Origin: Maricaulis sp.
GTDB taxonomy: Bacteria > Pseudomonadota > Alphaproteobacteria > Caulobacterales > Maricaulaceae
Direction of reading: 5' to 3'
Assembly (NCBI GenBank): GCA_017643585.1
Contig: JAEPND010000011.1
Location: forward strand, 1-64,000
DNA: 64,000 bases
Under the pieces are notes generated by a model that was not told where the DNA came from, ran no database searches, and saw only the letters and a list, made by a program, of their open reading frames with translations. Positions within the stretch are counted from its first letter, which is position 1. Each line of letters starts with the position of its first letter. Below are positions 1-9,029 of the stretch, one piece after another. A program made the position numbers and the translations under genes.

Positions 1-1
1 C

Positions 2-82
2 AACACCTCAAGACCCCACGCCGGTATCGGCGGCATCACTCCCTGGCAACGCGTGAACAACCTGCTTGGCAATGACACCTAG
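2..82 (+). pseudogene. C-terminal end of an IS481-like transposase (cut by window edge)
   Basis: The second forward frame is open from the window start to a TAG at 80-82 and reads RPHAGIGGITPWQRVNN near its end. A short Arg-Pro-His, Gly-Gly, Thr-Pro series followed by a basic tail is typical of the end of the rve integrase core in IS481-family transposases. Only about 26 residues are visible, so it could be an intact transposase whose body lies to the left, or a remnant. No terminal inverted repeat was recognised between it and the neighbouring Lrp gene. Confidence 0.45.
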
Positions 83-97
83 TCCACAACAGCGGCC

Positions 98-568
98 TCA
101 CCATCGATCTGCCGTCAACGGCAGGGACCGTTCCTCTTTCACGGTATCGAGTACGAAAACCGTCTGGAAATCCCGCACGCTTTCATAGGTTGCCAGGCGT
201 TTGAGCACGAAATTCGCCAGTGCTTGATTGTCCGGAGCGACAACTTTGAGCAAGTGATCATAAGTGCCTGCTACCGAGTAACACTCCAGCACCCAGGGCT
301 CTGCTTCGATAGCCGTCTTGAAAACATCACTGGCCGCTTCGATGCGCTGGTCCAGGCTGACCTGGATGAAGGCCTGGACAGTGAAACCGGTAGCCGGTCG
401 CGCGATATCGGCGTGATACCCGGTGATAATGCCGGCGGCCTCAAGGGATCGGACCCGCCGCAGGCATGTCGTCTCTGACATGTTGGCGCGCCGGGCGAGC
501 TCAACCATCGAGATCCGCCCCTCGGTCTGAAGGATGCTCAGCAGGCGGCGATCATCCACGTCCAACAT
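98..568 (-). CDS. Lrp/AsnC family transcriptional regulator
   Basis: A 156-residue protein with the standard Lrp layout: an N-terminal winged helix-turn-helix (about residues 3-60, with the LARRANMSETTCLRRVRSLE recognition region) and a C-terminal RAM ligand-binding domain (about 68-140). Family members bind DNA as dimers or octamers and usually sense an amino acid or related small molecule. The start has an AG-rich ribosome site about 10 bases upstream. The gene diverges from the OsmC-like gene across about 130 bases, so control of that gene is possible but not shown. Confidence 0.9.
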   Translation of the reverse strand: MLDVDDRRLLSILQTEGRISMVELARRANMSETTCLRRVRSLEAAGIITGYHADIARPATGFTVQAFIQVSLDQRIEAASDVFKTAIEAEPWVLECYSVAGTYDHLLKVVAPDNQALANFVLKRLATYESVRDFQTVFVLDTVKEERSLPLTADRW

Positions 569-698
569 TTTGGCGCCTTTCTCCTATTTCCGTGCTGTAT
601 CTACCGCATTTCTCCGTTTTTGTCTCGAATTCTGATGATAATGGCGCTTTCCGTCTGTTCCCTGGTGATAAACCTGCAGGACAATCAAGGAGCATCCC

Positions 699-1322
699 AT
701 GTCAGATACAGAAGATTTCAAGGTCGGCGAGCGCGGTACAGGCCTTCCCGAAATTACCCAGTTCGAACCCAGCCCGTTCAAGAAAGGCCGCCCACCAGAG
801 CCCCTGCATTTCGAGGTCAATATCGTCGCGGAGGCCCATGAGCGGCAGAAAAAAAGCGGCGTGGTTCAGGTCAACATCCCCGGCTTCAGCCCAGCCAAAC
901 TCTATTGCGACGAGCAAAAGCCCGTCGGAGACGACACCGCTCCGCCGCCGCTGGCGTATTTCTCGGCCGGTATCGCCTTTTGCCTGCTGACGCATCTGAG
1001 CGACATCCTGACCGCGCGCAAGATCGACATCACCTCGATGAAGATCGAGCAACGCATCCGCTTCAAGACCAATCTCTCGACCATGCGAGAACTTGGCTAT
1101 CCGACCGAAGGCGCCTGTGAGGGCATCGAGAGCCATGTGCTGATTGACAGCCCCGAAGATGCTGCCACCGTCCAGAAACTGCTCGAGGAAGCCGAAGGCG
1201 CCTGCATGGCTCACTTTGCCCTGCGCAACCCGCTGCCCTGGATGACCCGCCTGGTTCACAACGGTGTGGAGCTGGAAAAGCGCGAGGGCGTTGGCCCGGA
1301 AGAGCGCGGCGCCGCGCTATAA
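699..1322 (+). CDS. OsmC-like family protein
   Basis: A 207-residue cytoplasmic protein resembling the OsmC/Ohr superfamily, which reduces organic hydroperoxides using two cysteines. Candidate reactive cysteines are Cys95, in a hydrophobic helix after a Gly-Ile-Ala-Phe turn, and Cys169 in EGACMAHFALRNP, the place where OsmC proteins normally have their second Cys. The N-terminal 40 residues are an extension. A strong AAGGAG site precedes the start. Peroxidase activity is inferred; many OsmC-like proteins of this more distant type are uncharacterised. Confidence 0.75.
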   Translation: MSDTEDFKVGERGTGLPEITQFEPSPFKKGRPPEPLHFEVNIVAEAHERQKKSGVVQVNIPGFSPAKLYCDEQKPVGDDTAPPPLAYFSAGIAFCLLTHLSDILTARKIDITSMKIEQRIRFKTNLSTMRELGYPTEGACEGIESHVLIDSPEDAATVQKLLEEAEGACMAHFALRNPLPWMTRLVHNGVELEKREGVGPEERGAAL

Positions 1323-1483
1323 CGGGCCGGCGGCAAACTGCGCGGAGTGCACCACCACGGGCACAGCTGCCCCCGGACGCGCCACGATTTGGACCCGCGG
1401 CCCCGAGGTGTGCGCCTTGCGCCACACCCTGCCTTCGATTCCTGCAGAACCGTTTGGCGAGTTTTGACTCCGTCGAAACCGCC

Positions 1484-1539
1484 CTACATGGTCGCTCAGT
1501 TCATCGTTAACCATGTAGCCGCGGGCAGACGCTGCCCGC
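1484..1539 (+). promoter_or_regulatory. Two tandem hairpins in the leader of the TonB-dependent receptor
   Basis: CTACATGGT (1484-1492) pairs perfectly with ACCATGTAG (1510-1518). Immediately after, GCGGGCAG (1521-1528) pairs with CTGCCCGC (1532-1539) over a 3-base loop. The second hairpin ends about 20 bases before the receptor start codon, just ahead of the AGGGGAG ribosome site. There is no U-run, so this is not a classic terminator. A translational control element is possible (inference); no known riboswitch class was recognised. Confidence 0.45.
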
Positions 1540-1560
1540 TCATTTCTTAGGGGAGAAACA

Positions 1561-3963
1561 ATGAAAACAGAGACCTTCAAAACAACCTTGATGGTGATGG
1601 CGTCTGCCTCGACCCTCGCAATGGCCTCCACAACAGCGTTCGCCCAGGACGAAGCTGCCGCTGCCGATGTCGAGATCCTGACCGTTCTGGGTTCGCGGAA
1701 CACGCAGGCCCGTTCAGCCACCGACTCGCCGGTTCCGATCGATGTTATTTCACGCGACGATTTCAATGCGCTGGGCAACTCCGCCGACCTGACGGACAAT
1801 CTGCGCAATCTCGTCCCGTCCTACACGGCCACGCCGGCCACGGGTGATGGCAGTGCGTTTATCCGCCCGACCTCGCTGCGTGGCATGGCGCCCGACCAGA
1901 CCCTGGTCCTGGTCAATGGCAAGCGCCGTCACCGCTCCGCCCTCGTCCAGTTCTTTGCCCCTGCGGCCGGTAATGGCGCCCACGGCCCCGATGTCGGCAT
2001 GATCCCGGGCCTGGCCCTGCAACGCGTTGAAGTCCTGCGGGACGGTGCCGCCGCGCAGTATGGCTCTGATGCGATCGCCGGTGTCATCAACTTCGCGGCA
2101 CGCGAGGATTCCGATGGCGCTGAAATCGTCGCGCAATACGGCCAGTTCTATGAGGGCGAAGTCAGCTATCGGGTCGCAGGCAATGCCGGTTTTTCCCTGG
2201 GCGAAAACGGGTTCCTGAACATCACTGCGGAATACACCGACAATGAAGCTCTCTCGCGCGGCATCCAGCGCCCGGATGCCCAGGCACTGATCGATAGCGG
2301 AACGCCCGGTGTCGGTGCTGACAGCCCGTTTGGCGACGCGCCGCTCGTGCAGACCTGGGGCCGTCCGGAAACCAGTGGCCTGCGCACCTTCTTCAATGCC
2401 GGCATCGACCTGAATGGCGAAGCGGAACTCTACAGCTTTGGTAATTACGCCGAGACCGAGGGCCGGTATCGCTTCTTCTATCGCAGCCCGACCCACTCCT
2501 CGCTGGTGCCGCTGCGCACGGCAGGCTTTACCGGACTGCAGGCGGGCTACACCCCGTTCCTTGACGGTGACCAGACCGATCTGAGCCTTGTTGCCGGCCT
2601 GCGCGGCGAACGTGCGGGCATCAGTTTCGATTTCAGCGTCGGCTACGGCCTGAACGAGCTGGACTACTTCCTCAACAACACCATCAACCCGTCGCTCGGA
2701 CTGGTCGGTGGTCAGCCGGCGCAACGCGATTTCGACGTCGGTGGCTACGAGCAGGAAGAGCACAATTTCAACGCTGATTTCTCTCGGGCTCTCAGCGACA
2801 ACATGAATCTCGGCTTCGGTTTCGAGTGGCGCCAGGAGACCTATATCGTCAATGCGGGCGAGCCCAATTCCTACCAGGGGTCCGGCTCCAACGGCTTTGG
2901 CGGCATCCGTCCCGGCGATGCGGGCGATTTCGATCGTGAAAACACCGCCCTCTATGTCGATCTGGAGCACGACATCAGCGACAGCTTCCTGATGCAATAT
3001 GCTGTGCGGTACGAGGATTTCTCCGACTTCGGCAGCACGCTGAACGGCAAGATTGCGGCGCGTTACAACGTCTCTGACACCTTCACCCTGCGCGGTGCGG
3101 TCTCCACGGGCTTCCACGCCCCGACACCGGGCCAGGCCAATGTGCGGACCACGATCACCACGTTTGACGGTACCACCGGCCTGCAGGTCGAAGAGGGCCT
3201 CGTGCCGGCGACCAACCCGCTGGCCATCCTGGCCGGCGGCGCACCGCTGACCGAGGAACGCTCCGTAAATTACAGCTTCGGCTTCTCCAACCAGATCGGC
3301 GAGTCCACCTCCCTGACGGTGGACTTCTACCGGATCGAGGTGGATGACCGTATCTATCGCACCGGTGACATCCAGCCCCAGGGCCCGACCGGTCCGACCA
3401 TCTCCTTCTACACCAACGCTCTCGACATCGAGTCCCAGGGTGTGGATGTGGTCCTTACGTCCGGCTTTGACTGGTCCGGCGGCGCCAATACAGCTGTCAC
3501 TGTGGCGCTGAACTACAACCAGCTCGAGGTTGTCGGTCAGAGCCCGGTCGGAGGTATCAATCCGGTCAGCGCTGCGACCATCGAGGACATCGAGAACAAC
3601 TATCCCGAGCTTCGGTTTGTCGCGACCGCGAACACCTATTTCGGGGAGAACTGGAACCTGCTCGTTCGCGCCAATTATTATGGCGAGCACTATGACGAGC
3701 GGGGCACGATCAACGGCACGCCGGGCAACCGGTCCGCGCTGATCGATCAGACCGTGTATATCGATGCCGAGCTGGGTTACGACGTCTCGGACAGCCTGCG
3801 CCTGGTGTTCGGCGCGACAAATCTGTTCGACAGCTATGTCGACGAGATCGCCAATGATGGCACGTTCGCCAACCGCGTGAGCGTCGGCCTGCCCTACCCG
3901 CGTCGCAGTGCGGCGAACTATGAAGGCGGTTCATGGTACCTGCGCGCGACCAAGCGCTTCTAG
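1561..3963 (+). CDS. TonB-dependent outer-membrane receptor
   Basis: An 800-residue receptor. A Sec signal peptide (about 1-28, cleaved after AFA) is followed by a possible TonB box around EILTVLGSR, a plug domain (about 50-180, including GAAAQYGSDAIAGVINF) and a long 22-stranded beta-barrel region ending in the aromatic residue Phe that outer-membrane proteins use for BAM recognition. It would import a bulky ligand using TonB energy. The substrate cannot be told from sequence: it lacks the FRAP/NPDL pair of heme receptors seen in the second receptor of this window. An AGGGGAG ribosome site and two leader hairpins precede it; a strong terminator follows. Confidence 0.93.
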   Translation: MKTETFKTTLMVMASASTLAMASTTAFAQDEAAAADVEILTVLGSRNTQARSATDSPVPIDVISRDDFNALGNSADLTDNLRNLVPSYTATPATGDGSAFIRPTSLRGMAPDQTLVLVNGKRRHRSALVQFFAPAAGNGAHGPDVGMIPGLALQRVEVLRDGAAAQYGSDAIAGVINFAAREDSDGAEIVAQYGQFYEGEVSYRVAGNAGFSLGENGFLNITAEYTDNEALSRGIQRPDAQALIDSGTPGVGADSPFGDAPLVQTWGRPETSGLRTFFNAGIDLNGEAELYSFGNYAETEGRYRFFYRSPTHSSLVPLRTAGFTGLQAGYTPFLDGDQTDLSLVAGLRGERAGISFDFSVGYGLNELDYFLNNTINPSLGLVGGQPAQRDFDVGGYEQEEHNFNADFSRALSDNMNLGFGFEWRQETYIVNAGEPNSYQGSGSNGFGGIRPGDAGDFDRENTALYVDLEHDISDSFLMQYAVRYEDFSDFGSTLNGKIAARYNVSDTFTLRGAVSTGFHAPTPGQANVRTTITTFDGTTGLQVEEGLVPATNPLAILAGGAPLTEERSVNYSFGFSNQIGESTSLTVDFYRIEVDDRIYRTGDIQPQGPTGPTISFYTNALDIESQGVDVVLTSGFDWSGGANTAVTVALNYNQLEVVGQSPVGGINPVSAATIEDIENNYPELRFVATANTYFGENWNLLVRANYYGEHYDERGTINGTPGNRSALIDQTVYIDAELGYDVSDSLRLVFGATNLFDSYVDEIANDGTFANRVSVGLPYPRRSAANYEGGSWYLRATKRF

Positions 3964-3984
3964 GCCCCGGGCCACACCAAACGG

Positions 3985-4015
3985 AAAAGCCGGCCTTTAC
4001 GGGCCGGCTTTTTTC
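3985..4015 (+). terminator. Rho-independent terminator after the TonB receptor
   Basis: GCCGGCC (3989-3995) and GGCCGGC (4002-4008) form a 7-bp GC stem with a 6-base loop, followed by six T. It lies 20 bases after the receptor stop codon. Confidence 0.9.
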
Positions 4016-4097
4016 TTGGGGGCAACGCCCCACACGCGTTCAGGCGGCGTTCAAGCGCGATGCGCTGAGATCCCAGGCAAGGTTCAGGGGTCGCACC

Positions 4098-4163
4098 ATG
4101 ATGAAACTTATCCTGATAACGCTCAGCTTCGCCCTCCTCGTGACGGGCGCAACACTGAGCTGA
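4098..4163 (+). CDS. Possible 21-residue hydrophobic peptide
   Basis: Starts with two ATG codons after a weak GGTTCAGGGG stretch and encodes a Lys plus a hydrophobic run, like a bare signal peptide or a membrane microprotein. One inserted base at VTG would turn the end into Thr-Gly-Cys, a lipobox, so it may be the damaged start of a small lipoprotein. It lies between the receptor terminator and the tRNA. Little supports expression. Confidence 0.25.
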   Translation: MMKLILITLSFALLVTGATLS

Positions 4164-4237
4164 CACAACGGCTCTGGCGCCTTTGCGCACGGCCATCGGC
4201 ACCAGTGCATCTCTGTACATTTTCCAGGAGAGTGAAG

Positions 4238-4314
4238 TGGTGGCGAGGGAGAGACTTGAACTCTCGACCTCACGATTATGAGTCGTGCGCTCTAACCAGC
4301 TGAGCTACCTCGCC
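4238..4314 (-). tRNA. tRNA-Met (anticodon CAT), elongator type
   Basis: The reverse strand folds as a full cloverleaf: a 7-bp acceptor (GGCGAGG with CCTCGCC), the D-arm AGCTCAGCTGGTTAGAGC, an anticodon arm with CAT in the loop CTCATAA, a TTCAAGTC T-loop and an encoded CCA (4238-4240). A fully paired first acceptor position argues against the initiator tRNA, which has a mismatch there. A lysidine-modified tRNA-Ile2 cannot be excluded formally. Confidence 0.93.
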
Positions 4315-4406
4315 ACGAGGTTTCCCGACAACGGGAGGGACGCCATATACGCAAACCGCCCGCGGCTGGCAAGACGCGGGCGGTGCTTGATTTCAGTTGG
4401 CAGCAG

Positions 4407-6464
4407 TTAGGCGCTGCGAACCTCGGTCAGGAACTGCTCGACAGAGCCCTTGAGGTCGTCGGACTGGCGGGAAACCGCAAGCGAGGCCTCCAGCACCTGA
4501 CCCGCACTCTGGCCGGTCTCCGAGGTCGCCTGGTCGACTTCCTGGATGTTGGCGAACACGTCGCGGGTTCCGTCTGCAGCTTCCTGGGCAGAGCGCGTGA
4601 TCTCGCCGGCGGCGGCACGCTGCTCTTCCATGGCCGCAGCAATGGCTGTCGCGATCTCGCTCATCTCGTGGATGGTCGAACCGATGGAGCCCATGGCTTC
4701 GACAGCCGTCTGGGTCGCGCCCTGGATGCCGGAGATATGCTCGGAGATATTTTGCGTCGCATTACCGGTCTGCTCGGCCAGCGTCTTCACTTCGGAAGCA
4801 ACGACGGCAAAGCCCTTGCCCGCCTCACCGGCCCGTGCGGCCTCGATCGTGGCGTTCAGGGCCAGCAGGTTGGTCTGCTCGGCAATGTCATTGATCAGGC
4901 TAACGATGTCATCGATCGACTTGGCCGCATCATTGAGGCGCTGGACGTCGACATTGGTCTTCTCGACCTGGTCAACCGCGCTGCCCGCAATCTCGGTGGA
5001 GCGTGCGATCTGCTGGGAGATCTCACCGATCGAGGACACCATTTCCTCAGCGGCCGCAGCAACCGTCTGAACGTTCTGGGAAGCGCCCTCGGAGGCCTGC
5101 GCAACAGCGGCGGACTTTCCGGTGGTGGCAGCAGCGGTGGAGCTCATGGCCCGTGCAGCCGTTTCCATTTGCGTCGCGGCATCGGAAACCTGGCCGAGTG
5201 CATTGGCAGAGGCTTTGTCAAAGGCCTGGATCAGGCTTTCCACGGCAGCGGAACGCTTCTCCTTCATGCGGCGCTCTTCTTCCGTTTCAGCTTCCAGTCG
5301 AGCGCGTTCGATCGCGTTCTGGCGGAAGACGTCTACGGAACGCGCCATGTCACCGATTTCGTCATTGCCCGGCTCGAAGCCCAGATTGACGTCGGAATTG
5401 CCTTCGGCGAGTGCCGACATGGTGCTGGCCATGGAGCTGATACGCTTGAGCAGCGTTGCAGAAACGTAGAACCAGGCGATGGCAACCGCGATACCCAGAC
5501 CAATCGCGGCGATCGCGATAAGCAGGATACGACCCGTCGTGACCGAGCCATTGGCGGCCGCTGTGGCGTCGGCAACACGGCCGTCCACCTGGGCCTTGAA
5601 GTCACCGACATTGGTCAGCAGGGCCTCAGCAGCAATACGCGCTTCTTCGGCAACCGTTTCCGCCGTTGCTTCAGCTGTCAGCTCCGTCTTGCGCAGCTCG
5701 AAAATGCCGCCAGAGCCCTCACCAAATGCGATGAGCTGACCTGACAGGTCACGCATTTCCTGGGTCGCGATATTGCCGAGAATGGCCAGATTGACGTCCA
5801 GCTCGCCGACCGCTTCGTCAAAATTGTCGAAGATGGTATCGACTTCAGAGTTGGATGCCGCAGTGGCGACTTCGTTGAAGCTGATCAGGATCTGGTTGGC
5901 CGACACCATAGCGCGCAGCAGGCTTTCAATGTCAGCCTCGTCGCTTGAGTCCAGCGCGCCTTCGATAGAGGACGCAAACGCCGCGCGCGTCGTTGTCGCG
6001 CGGCTGGTTTCGTAATTACGGCGGTCACGGATCTGAAGCCGTTGCTCAACGACCTCATTCATGCCGTCAGCGACCGTGACCAACTCCTCGACAGATGCAG
6101 CCAGGGTTGCCGTTTCCCGGGTGCCTGAAAGCGATTGCAGCACGCCCAGCTGGGTCTGCAGAGAATCCCGCAAATCAGCGACGTGCGCGTAATTTTCAAG
6201 TCGCGACTCAACGGTCGGCGACAAGGCGAATGCCGGCAGGGTCTCGGCGAGACGCTGGCTGGCTTCGGACACAGACGCCACGGCGAGCGTTTCAGGAATG
6301 GCCCGCTCTGCAATCTGCTCGACGGCAGAGTTCGCAGAGTTAAAGCCGAAGACGCCAACCCCCGCGGCAATCAAGGTCATCGCTGCTGACAAGCCAAAGG
6401 CTGCAAGCAGTCTCACACGGACGCTGGACGTCTTTTCCAGGAAGTTGGCAATAAAAGCATTCAT
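4407..6464 (-). CDS. Methyl-accepting chemotaxis protein
   Basis: A 685-residue transmembrane chemoreceptor. TM1 is about residues 18-42, a periplasmic four-helix-bundle type sensor covers 43-311, TM2 is about 312-334, HAMP about 335-390 and the signalling domain about 400-680. The conserved hairpin tip [28 protein letters not shown] lies near residues 529-556 and contacts CheA/CheW. The start was placed at MNAFIANF because the upstream extension is not protein-like and the TM segment follows correctly. No CheR-tethering pentapeptide is seen at the C-terminus (ends EVRSA). It is an orphan receptor about 45 kb from the che operon. Confidence 0.93.
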   Translation of the reverse strand: MNAFIANFLEKTSSVRVRLLAAFGLSAAMTLIAAGVGVFGFNSANSAVEQIAERAIPETLAVASVSEASQRLAETLPAFALSPTVESRLENYAHVADLRDSLQTQLGVLQSLSGTRETATLAASVEELVTVADGMNEVVEQRLQIRDRRNYETSRATTTRAAFASSIEGALDSSDEADIESLLRAMVSANQILISFNEVATAASNSEVDTIFDNFDEAVGELDVNLAILGNIATQEMRDLSGQLIAFGEGSGGIFELRKTELTAEATAETVAEEARIAAEALLTNVGDFKAQVDGRVADATAAANGSVTTGRILLIAIAAIGLGIAVAIAWFYVSATLLKRISSMASTMSALAEGNSDVNLGFEPGNDEIGDMARSVDVFRQNAIERARLEAETEEERRMKEKRSAAVESLIQAFDKASANALGQVSDAATQMETAARAMSSTAAATTGKSAAVAQASEGASQNVQTVAAAAEEMVSSIGEISQQIARSTEIAGSAVDQVEKTNVDVQRLNDAAKSIDDIVSLINDIAEQTNLLALNATIEAARAGEAGKGFAVVASEVKTLAEQTGNATQNISEHISGIQGATQTAVEAMGSIGSTIHEMSEIATAIAAAMEEQRAAAGEITRSAQEAADGTRDVFANIQEVDQATSETGQSAGQVLEASLAVSRQSDDLKGSVEQFLTEVRSA

Positions 6465-6631
6465 AGTCTCGGCCCCTAACGGCAATCGAATCCGGACAGC
6501 AAAAAACAAGGCGACGCTAACGCGCCGCCGTAAATGAAGTGTTATTATTAATTTTGCTGTTCGGTTCTTTTGCCGAGAGGCCGGCCTCCGAAGCGGCCAG
6601 GCCCTTCCTAGCAAGGCATTCACGCCTTCAT

Positions 6632-6964
6632 TTAGCCGCCAAGGCTGAAGTCGAAGCGCTGCTGCATGCCGTCCGTGGCCGTTGCAGCCGGAGCATAAGC
6701 CCAACGTTCAATGGCACGCAGGACAGCGCGGTCGAACACGCCTTCCGGACTGGCTTCAACCACGACCGGGTTGGTCACCTCACCTGCTTCATTCACCGTA
6801 TATTCGACGACCGCATAGCCCTCGACACCGCGACGTTCAGCACCGCGCGGGTAAGCAGGCGCTTCAGCTGCGGTACGCTCGCGATCCTGTGCCATCGCCG
6901 GAGCAGCTGCAAAGCTCATTGCTGTCATCGCCGCCGCCATAAACAAGATACCCGTCGTTTTCAT
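6632..6964 (-). CDS. Small secreted protein with a TonB C-terminal domain
   Basis: 110 residues: a cleavable signal peptide (about 1-25, ending AMA) followed directly by a TonB_C fold (about 35-108) with the [26 protein letters not shown] pattern and ERWAY. Classical TonB has an uncleaved membrane anchor and a long proline-rich spacer; both are missing. The start at 6964 is favoured because GAGGGA lies 6 bases upstream, whereas the ATG at 6970 abuts it. Such stand-alone periplasmic TonB-C domains are common in Caulobacterales; their function is unknown. Confidence 0.8.
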   Translation of the reverse strand: MKTTGILFMAAAMTAMSFAAAPAMAQDRERTAAEAPAYPRGAERRGVEGYAVVEYTVNEAGEVTNPVVVEASPEGVFDRAVLRAIERWAYAPAATATDGMQQRFDFSLGG

Positions 6965-6982
6965 CGACATTCCCTCATCCAT

Positions 6983-7278
6983 TTACTGCTGGCACCGTGC
7001 GGGATTATTCCCCGTCTTGCGTTGCCGTATAACTTTTTCTCAAGGGCCGTTGCGACCCGACGTAAGAGAGAATGACAAATACCGGTTGCAAAATGCTTAA
7101 ATCGATTCGTGAAATTCGAACGATTTGAAATTTATTTTTATTTTTAATTTCAATGGGTTAAATTCTTCGAATTTTATCTATCGGCATTCTGTGCCAGAAC
7201 GGTACAGAAACGCGGTGAAATGACTGGTTAAAATTAACTTACCGGGAAATCACGATTTTTACGGACCCCCCTCAAAAC
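6983..7278. other. AT-rich intergenic region
   Basis: About 300 bases without a gene between two divergent genes. Bases 7080-7260 are strikingly AT-rich for this chromosome, with runs such as TTTATTTTTATTTTTAATTT near 7131 and TTAAAATTAA near 7228. No gene, RNA or clear CtrA box (TTAA-N7-TTAA) was found. It probably carries both promoters and could bind a nucleoid protein. Confidence 0.5.
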
Positions 7279-8346
7279 ATGATTTCCGAGCCCTCACGCT
7301 TCTCCTTCGACCGCCTTCTCGACATCAGCGCGGTGCTCCTACAGGCTGTAGGCTGTCGTGAAAAGGATGCGCGCATTGTCGCCCGGCATCTGGTCGACGC
7401 CAACATGGTCGGTCACGACAGTCATGGCGTCGGCATGCTGCCCGCCTATCTCGCGCATATCAAAAAGGGCCTGGTTGAACTGGACGTCGAGCTGGAATGG
7501 CTCAACCGCATGCCGGCCCTCCTTCAGGCGGACGCGAGGGGCGGCTGGGGCGCTCCCGCAGCCTACACGGCGCTGGATGAGGCCGCGGCCAAGGCGAACG
7601 AGCTGGGTCTGTCCTGCTGCACCCTGGCCAATGCGCACCATCTGGGACGGATCGGCGCCTATGCCGAACACCTGTCGGCGAGGGGCCTGGCCTCACTGCA
7701 CTTCGTGAATGTCTATGATCATACGCCGCTGGTCGCCCCCTTCCGGGGCTCTGACGCACGCTTCGGCACCAACCCGATCTGCATCGGTTTTCCGGAAACC
7801 GCGAAAAATCCGCCCTTCCTGCTCGACATGGCCACCAGCATCATCGCCCTGGGCAAGGTACGGGTCGCGGCCAACAAGGGCGTCACGGTTCCGCCGGGCA
7901 CATTGCTCAATGACCAGGGCATGCCCACCACGGACCCGTCCGGCATGGCCGGATTCGAGATCAAGGGCGCCCTCACCCCGTTTGCCCGCCACAAGGGGTA
8001 TGGCCTGGCCTATGCCTGCGAGATCCTGGCTGGCGTGCTGTCGCGCTCGGGCACGATCCAGCCAGAGCATGTACGTCGCGGCGGCATCCAGAACTCGATG
8101 TTCTCGATCATCCTCTCGCCCCAGGCCTTTGCCGATGAAAACTGGATGGATGAGGAAATGGCCGCGCTCGGCGAATACGTCACCCAGTCCCCGCCGATGG
8201 ACTGGGACAGCCCCGTCCTCATCCCCGGCGCCCCGGAACGCGCCTGGCGCGGCAAACGCGAGCGCGAGGGCATTCCCTTGGACAAGAAAACCGTGGACCA
8301 GCTGAACACGCTTGCTGAAAAGCTGGGCGTTGACGGACTGACCTAA
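7279..8346 (+). CDS. Ldh family (malate/L-lactate dehydrogenase type) oxidoreductase
   Basis: A 355-residue cytoplasmic NAD(P)-dependent oxidoreductase of the Ldh_2 family, which is unrelated to classical Rossmann lactate dehydrogenase. Family marks seen: the early VGHDSHGVGMLPAY motif with the catalytic His, the FGTNPICIGFP loop, LLDMATS and HKGYGLAYACEIL. Family members reduce 2-oxoacids, or act on ureidoglycolate, sulfolactate or delta-1-piperideine-2-carboxylate, so the substrate is open. It overlaps the convergent thioesterase gene by 4 bases at the stop codons. Confidence 0.85.
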   Translation: MISEPSRFSFDRLLDISAVLLQAVGCREKDARIVARHLVDANMVGHDSHGVGMLPAYLAHIKKGLVELDVELEWLNRMPALLQADARGGWGAPAAYTALDEAAAKANELGLSCCTLANAHHLGRIGAYAEHLSARGLASLHFVNVYDHTPLVAPFRGSDARFGTNPICIGFPETAKNPPFLLDMATSIIALGKVRVAANKGVTVPPGTLLNDQGMPTTDPSGMAGFEIKGALTPFARHKGYGLAYACEILAGVLSRSGTIQPEHVRRGGIQNSMFSIILSPQAFADENWMDEEMAALGEYVTQSPPMDWDSPVLIPGAPERAWRGKREREGIPLDKKTVDQLNTLAEKLGVDGLT

Positions 8347-8831
8347 AGCAAGCCCTTCACGCCGAACACGTCGAGCGTTTCGTCGTCAATCCGCAGCGGG
8401 CGGCGGGTGACGGAGGACAGGCGGCACCATTCTGTTGTGGCGCGGGCGGAGAAGCGCTTGGCACCGGGTTTGCGGATATCGACATTGCGTTCAAAGCGCG
8501 GGCCCTTGTAGGGGCCGAGCCAGGTGCGGATCTCGGCGGTTTCGCCCGGCTCAATCGGGTCACGGTATTCAATCGTGTGTTTGAGGGCCACCCAGACCTC
8601 GCCGGCGACACGGTCGGCGGGGCTGATGAGATGCCAGTGCGTCACCGCCATCTCCTGCACCCAGCGCAGATAGACGACATTGTTGACGTGACCCAGCTCG
8701 TCGAAATCCTCGGCGCGCGGCGTAATGGTCCGCATCAGCGCGGTTTCATAGGAGATACAGCCCACACCCTCGCCGGGGGCGAGTGGCTTGTGGTCGATAA
8801 TGCCGGTCACACCGATCTGGCCGTCGTCCAT
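8343..8831 (-). CDS. Acyl-CoA thioesterase, hotdog fold (4HBT type)
   Basis: A 162-residue hotdog-fold protein of the 4-hydroxybenzoyl-CoA thioesterase group. The segment DFDELGHVNNVVYLRWVQE matches the D-x-x-G-H-V-x-N-x-x-Y active-site motif of YbgC/FatA-like thioesterases. The start at 8831 is chosen because GAGGAG lies just upstream; an extension to 8876 reads as non-coding. Substrate unknown. Confidence 0.85.
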   Translation of the reverse strand: MDDGQIGVTGIIDHKPLAPGEGVGCISYETALMRTITPRAEDFDELGHVNNVVYLRWVQEMAVTHWHLISPADRVAGEVWVALKHTIEYRDPIEPGETAEIRTWLGPYKGPRFERNVDIRKPGAKRFSARATTEWCRLSSVTRRPLRIDDETLDVFGVKGLL

Positions 8832-8904
8832 GTCATCTCCTCGTGTCTGGCACAGAGTCTTCTCACGCGCGCGCACGCGAGGGAAGTGAATGGGTGGTAT
8901 TCAT

Positions 8905-9025
8905 CCCCCTCCGCCCCGCTACGCGGTGCACCTCCCCCTCAAAGGGGGAGGAAACGCGGCACTTCTTCTTCCCCCTTTGAGGGGGAAGTGGCTGGATCCG
9001 GATGAAATCCGGAAACAGCCGAAGG
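8905..9025. repeat. Palindromic intergenic repeat cluster
   Basis: Two near-identical palindromes, CCCCCTCAAAGGGGG (within 8931-8951) and CCCCCTTTGAGGGGG (within 8968-8988), are inverted copies of one another and could pair as one long stem. They are preceded by CCGCCCCGCTACGCGG and followed by TCCGGATGAAATCCGGA. It sits between the thioesterase start and the 3' end of lpdA. It looks like a dispersed REP-like element; copy number elsewhere cannot be seen. Confidence 0.7.
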
Positions 9026-9029
9026 GGGC

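Noticed and set aside
1750-3690. 646-residue open frame on the minus strand inside the TonB receptor
   Set aside because: It is antisense to a receptor with clear signal peptide, plug and barrel, and its translation is low-complexity Val/Ala/Arg/Asp without any domain; a shadow of biased codon use.
4383-5744. 453-residue open frame opposite the chemoreceptor
   Set aside because: Gly/Arg/Leu repeats mirror the receptor's Ala/Glu/Thr codons; the receptor has all expected domains.
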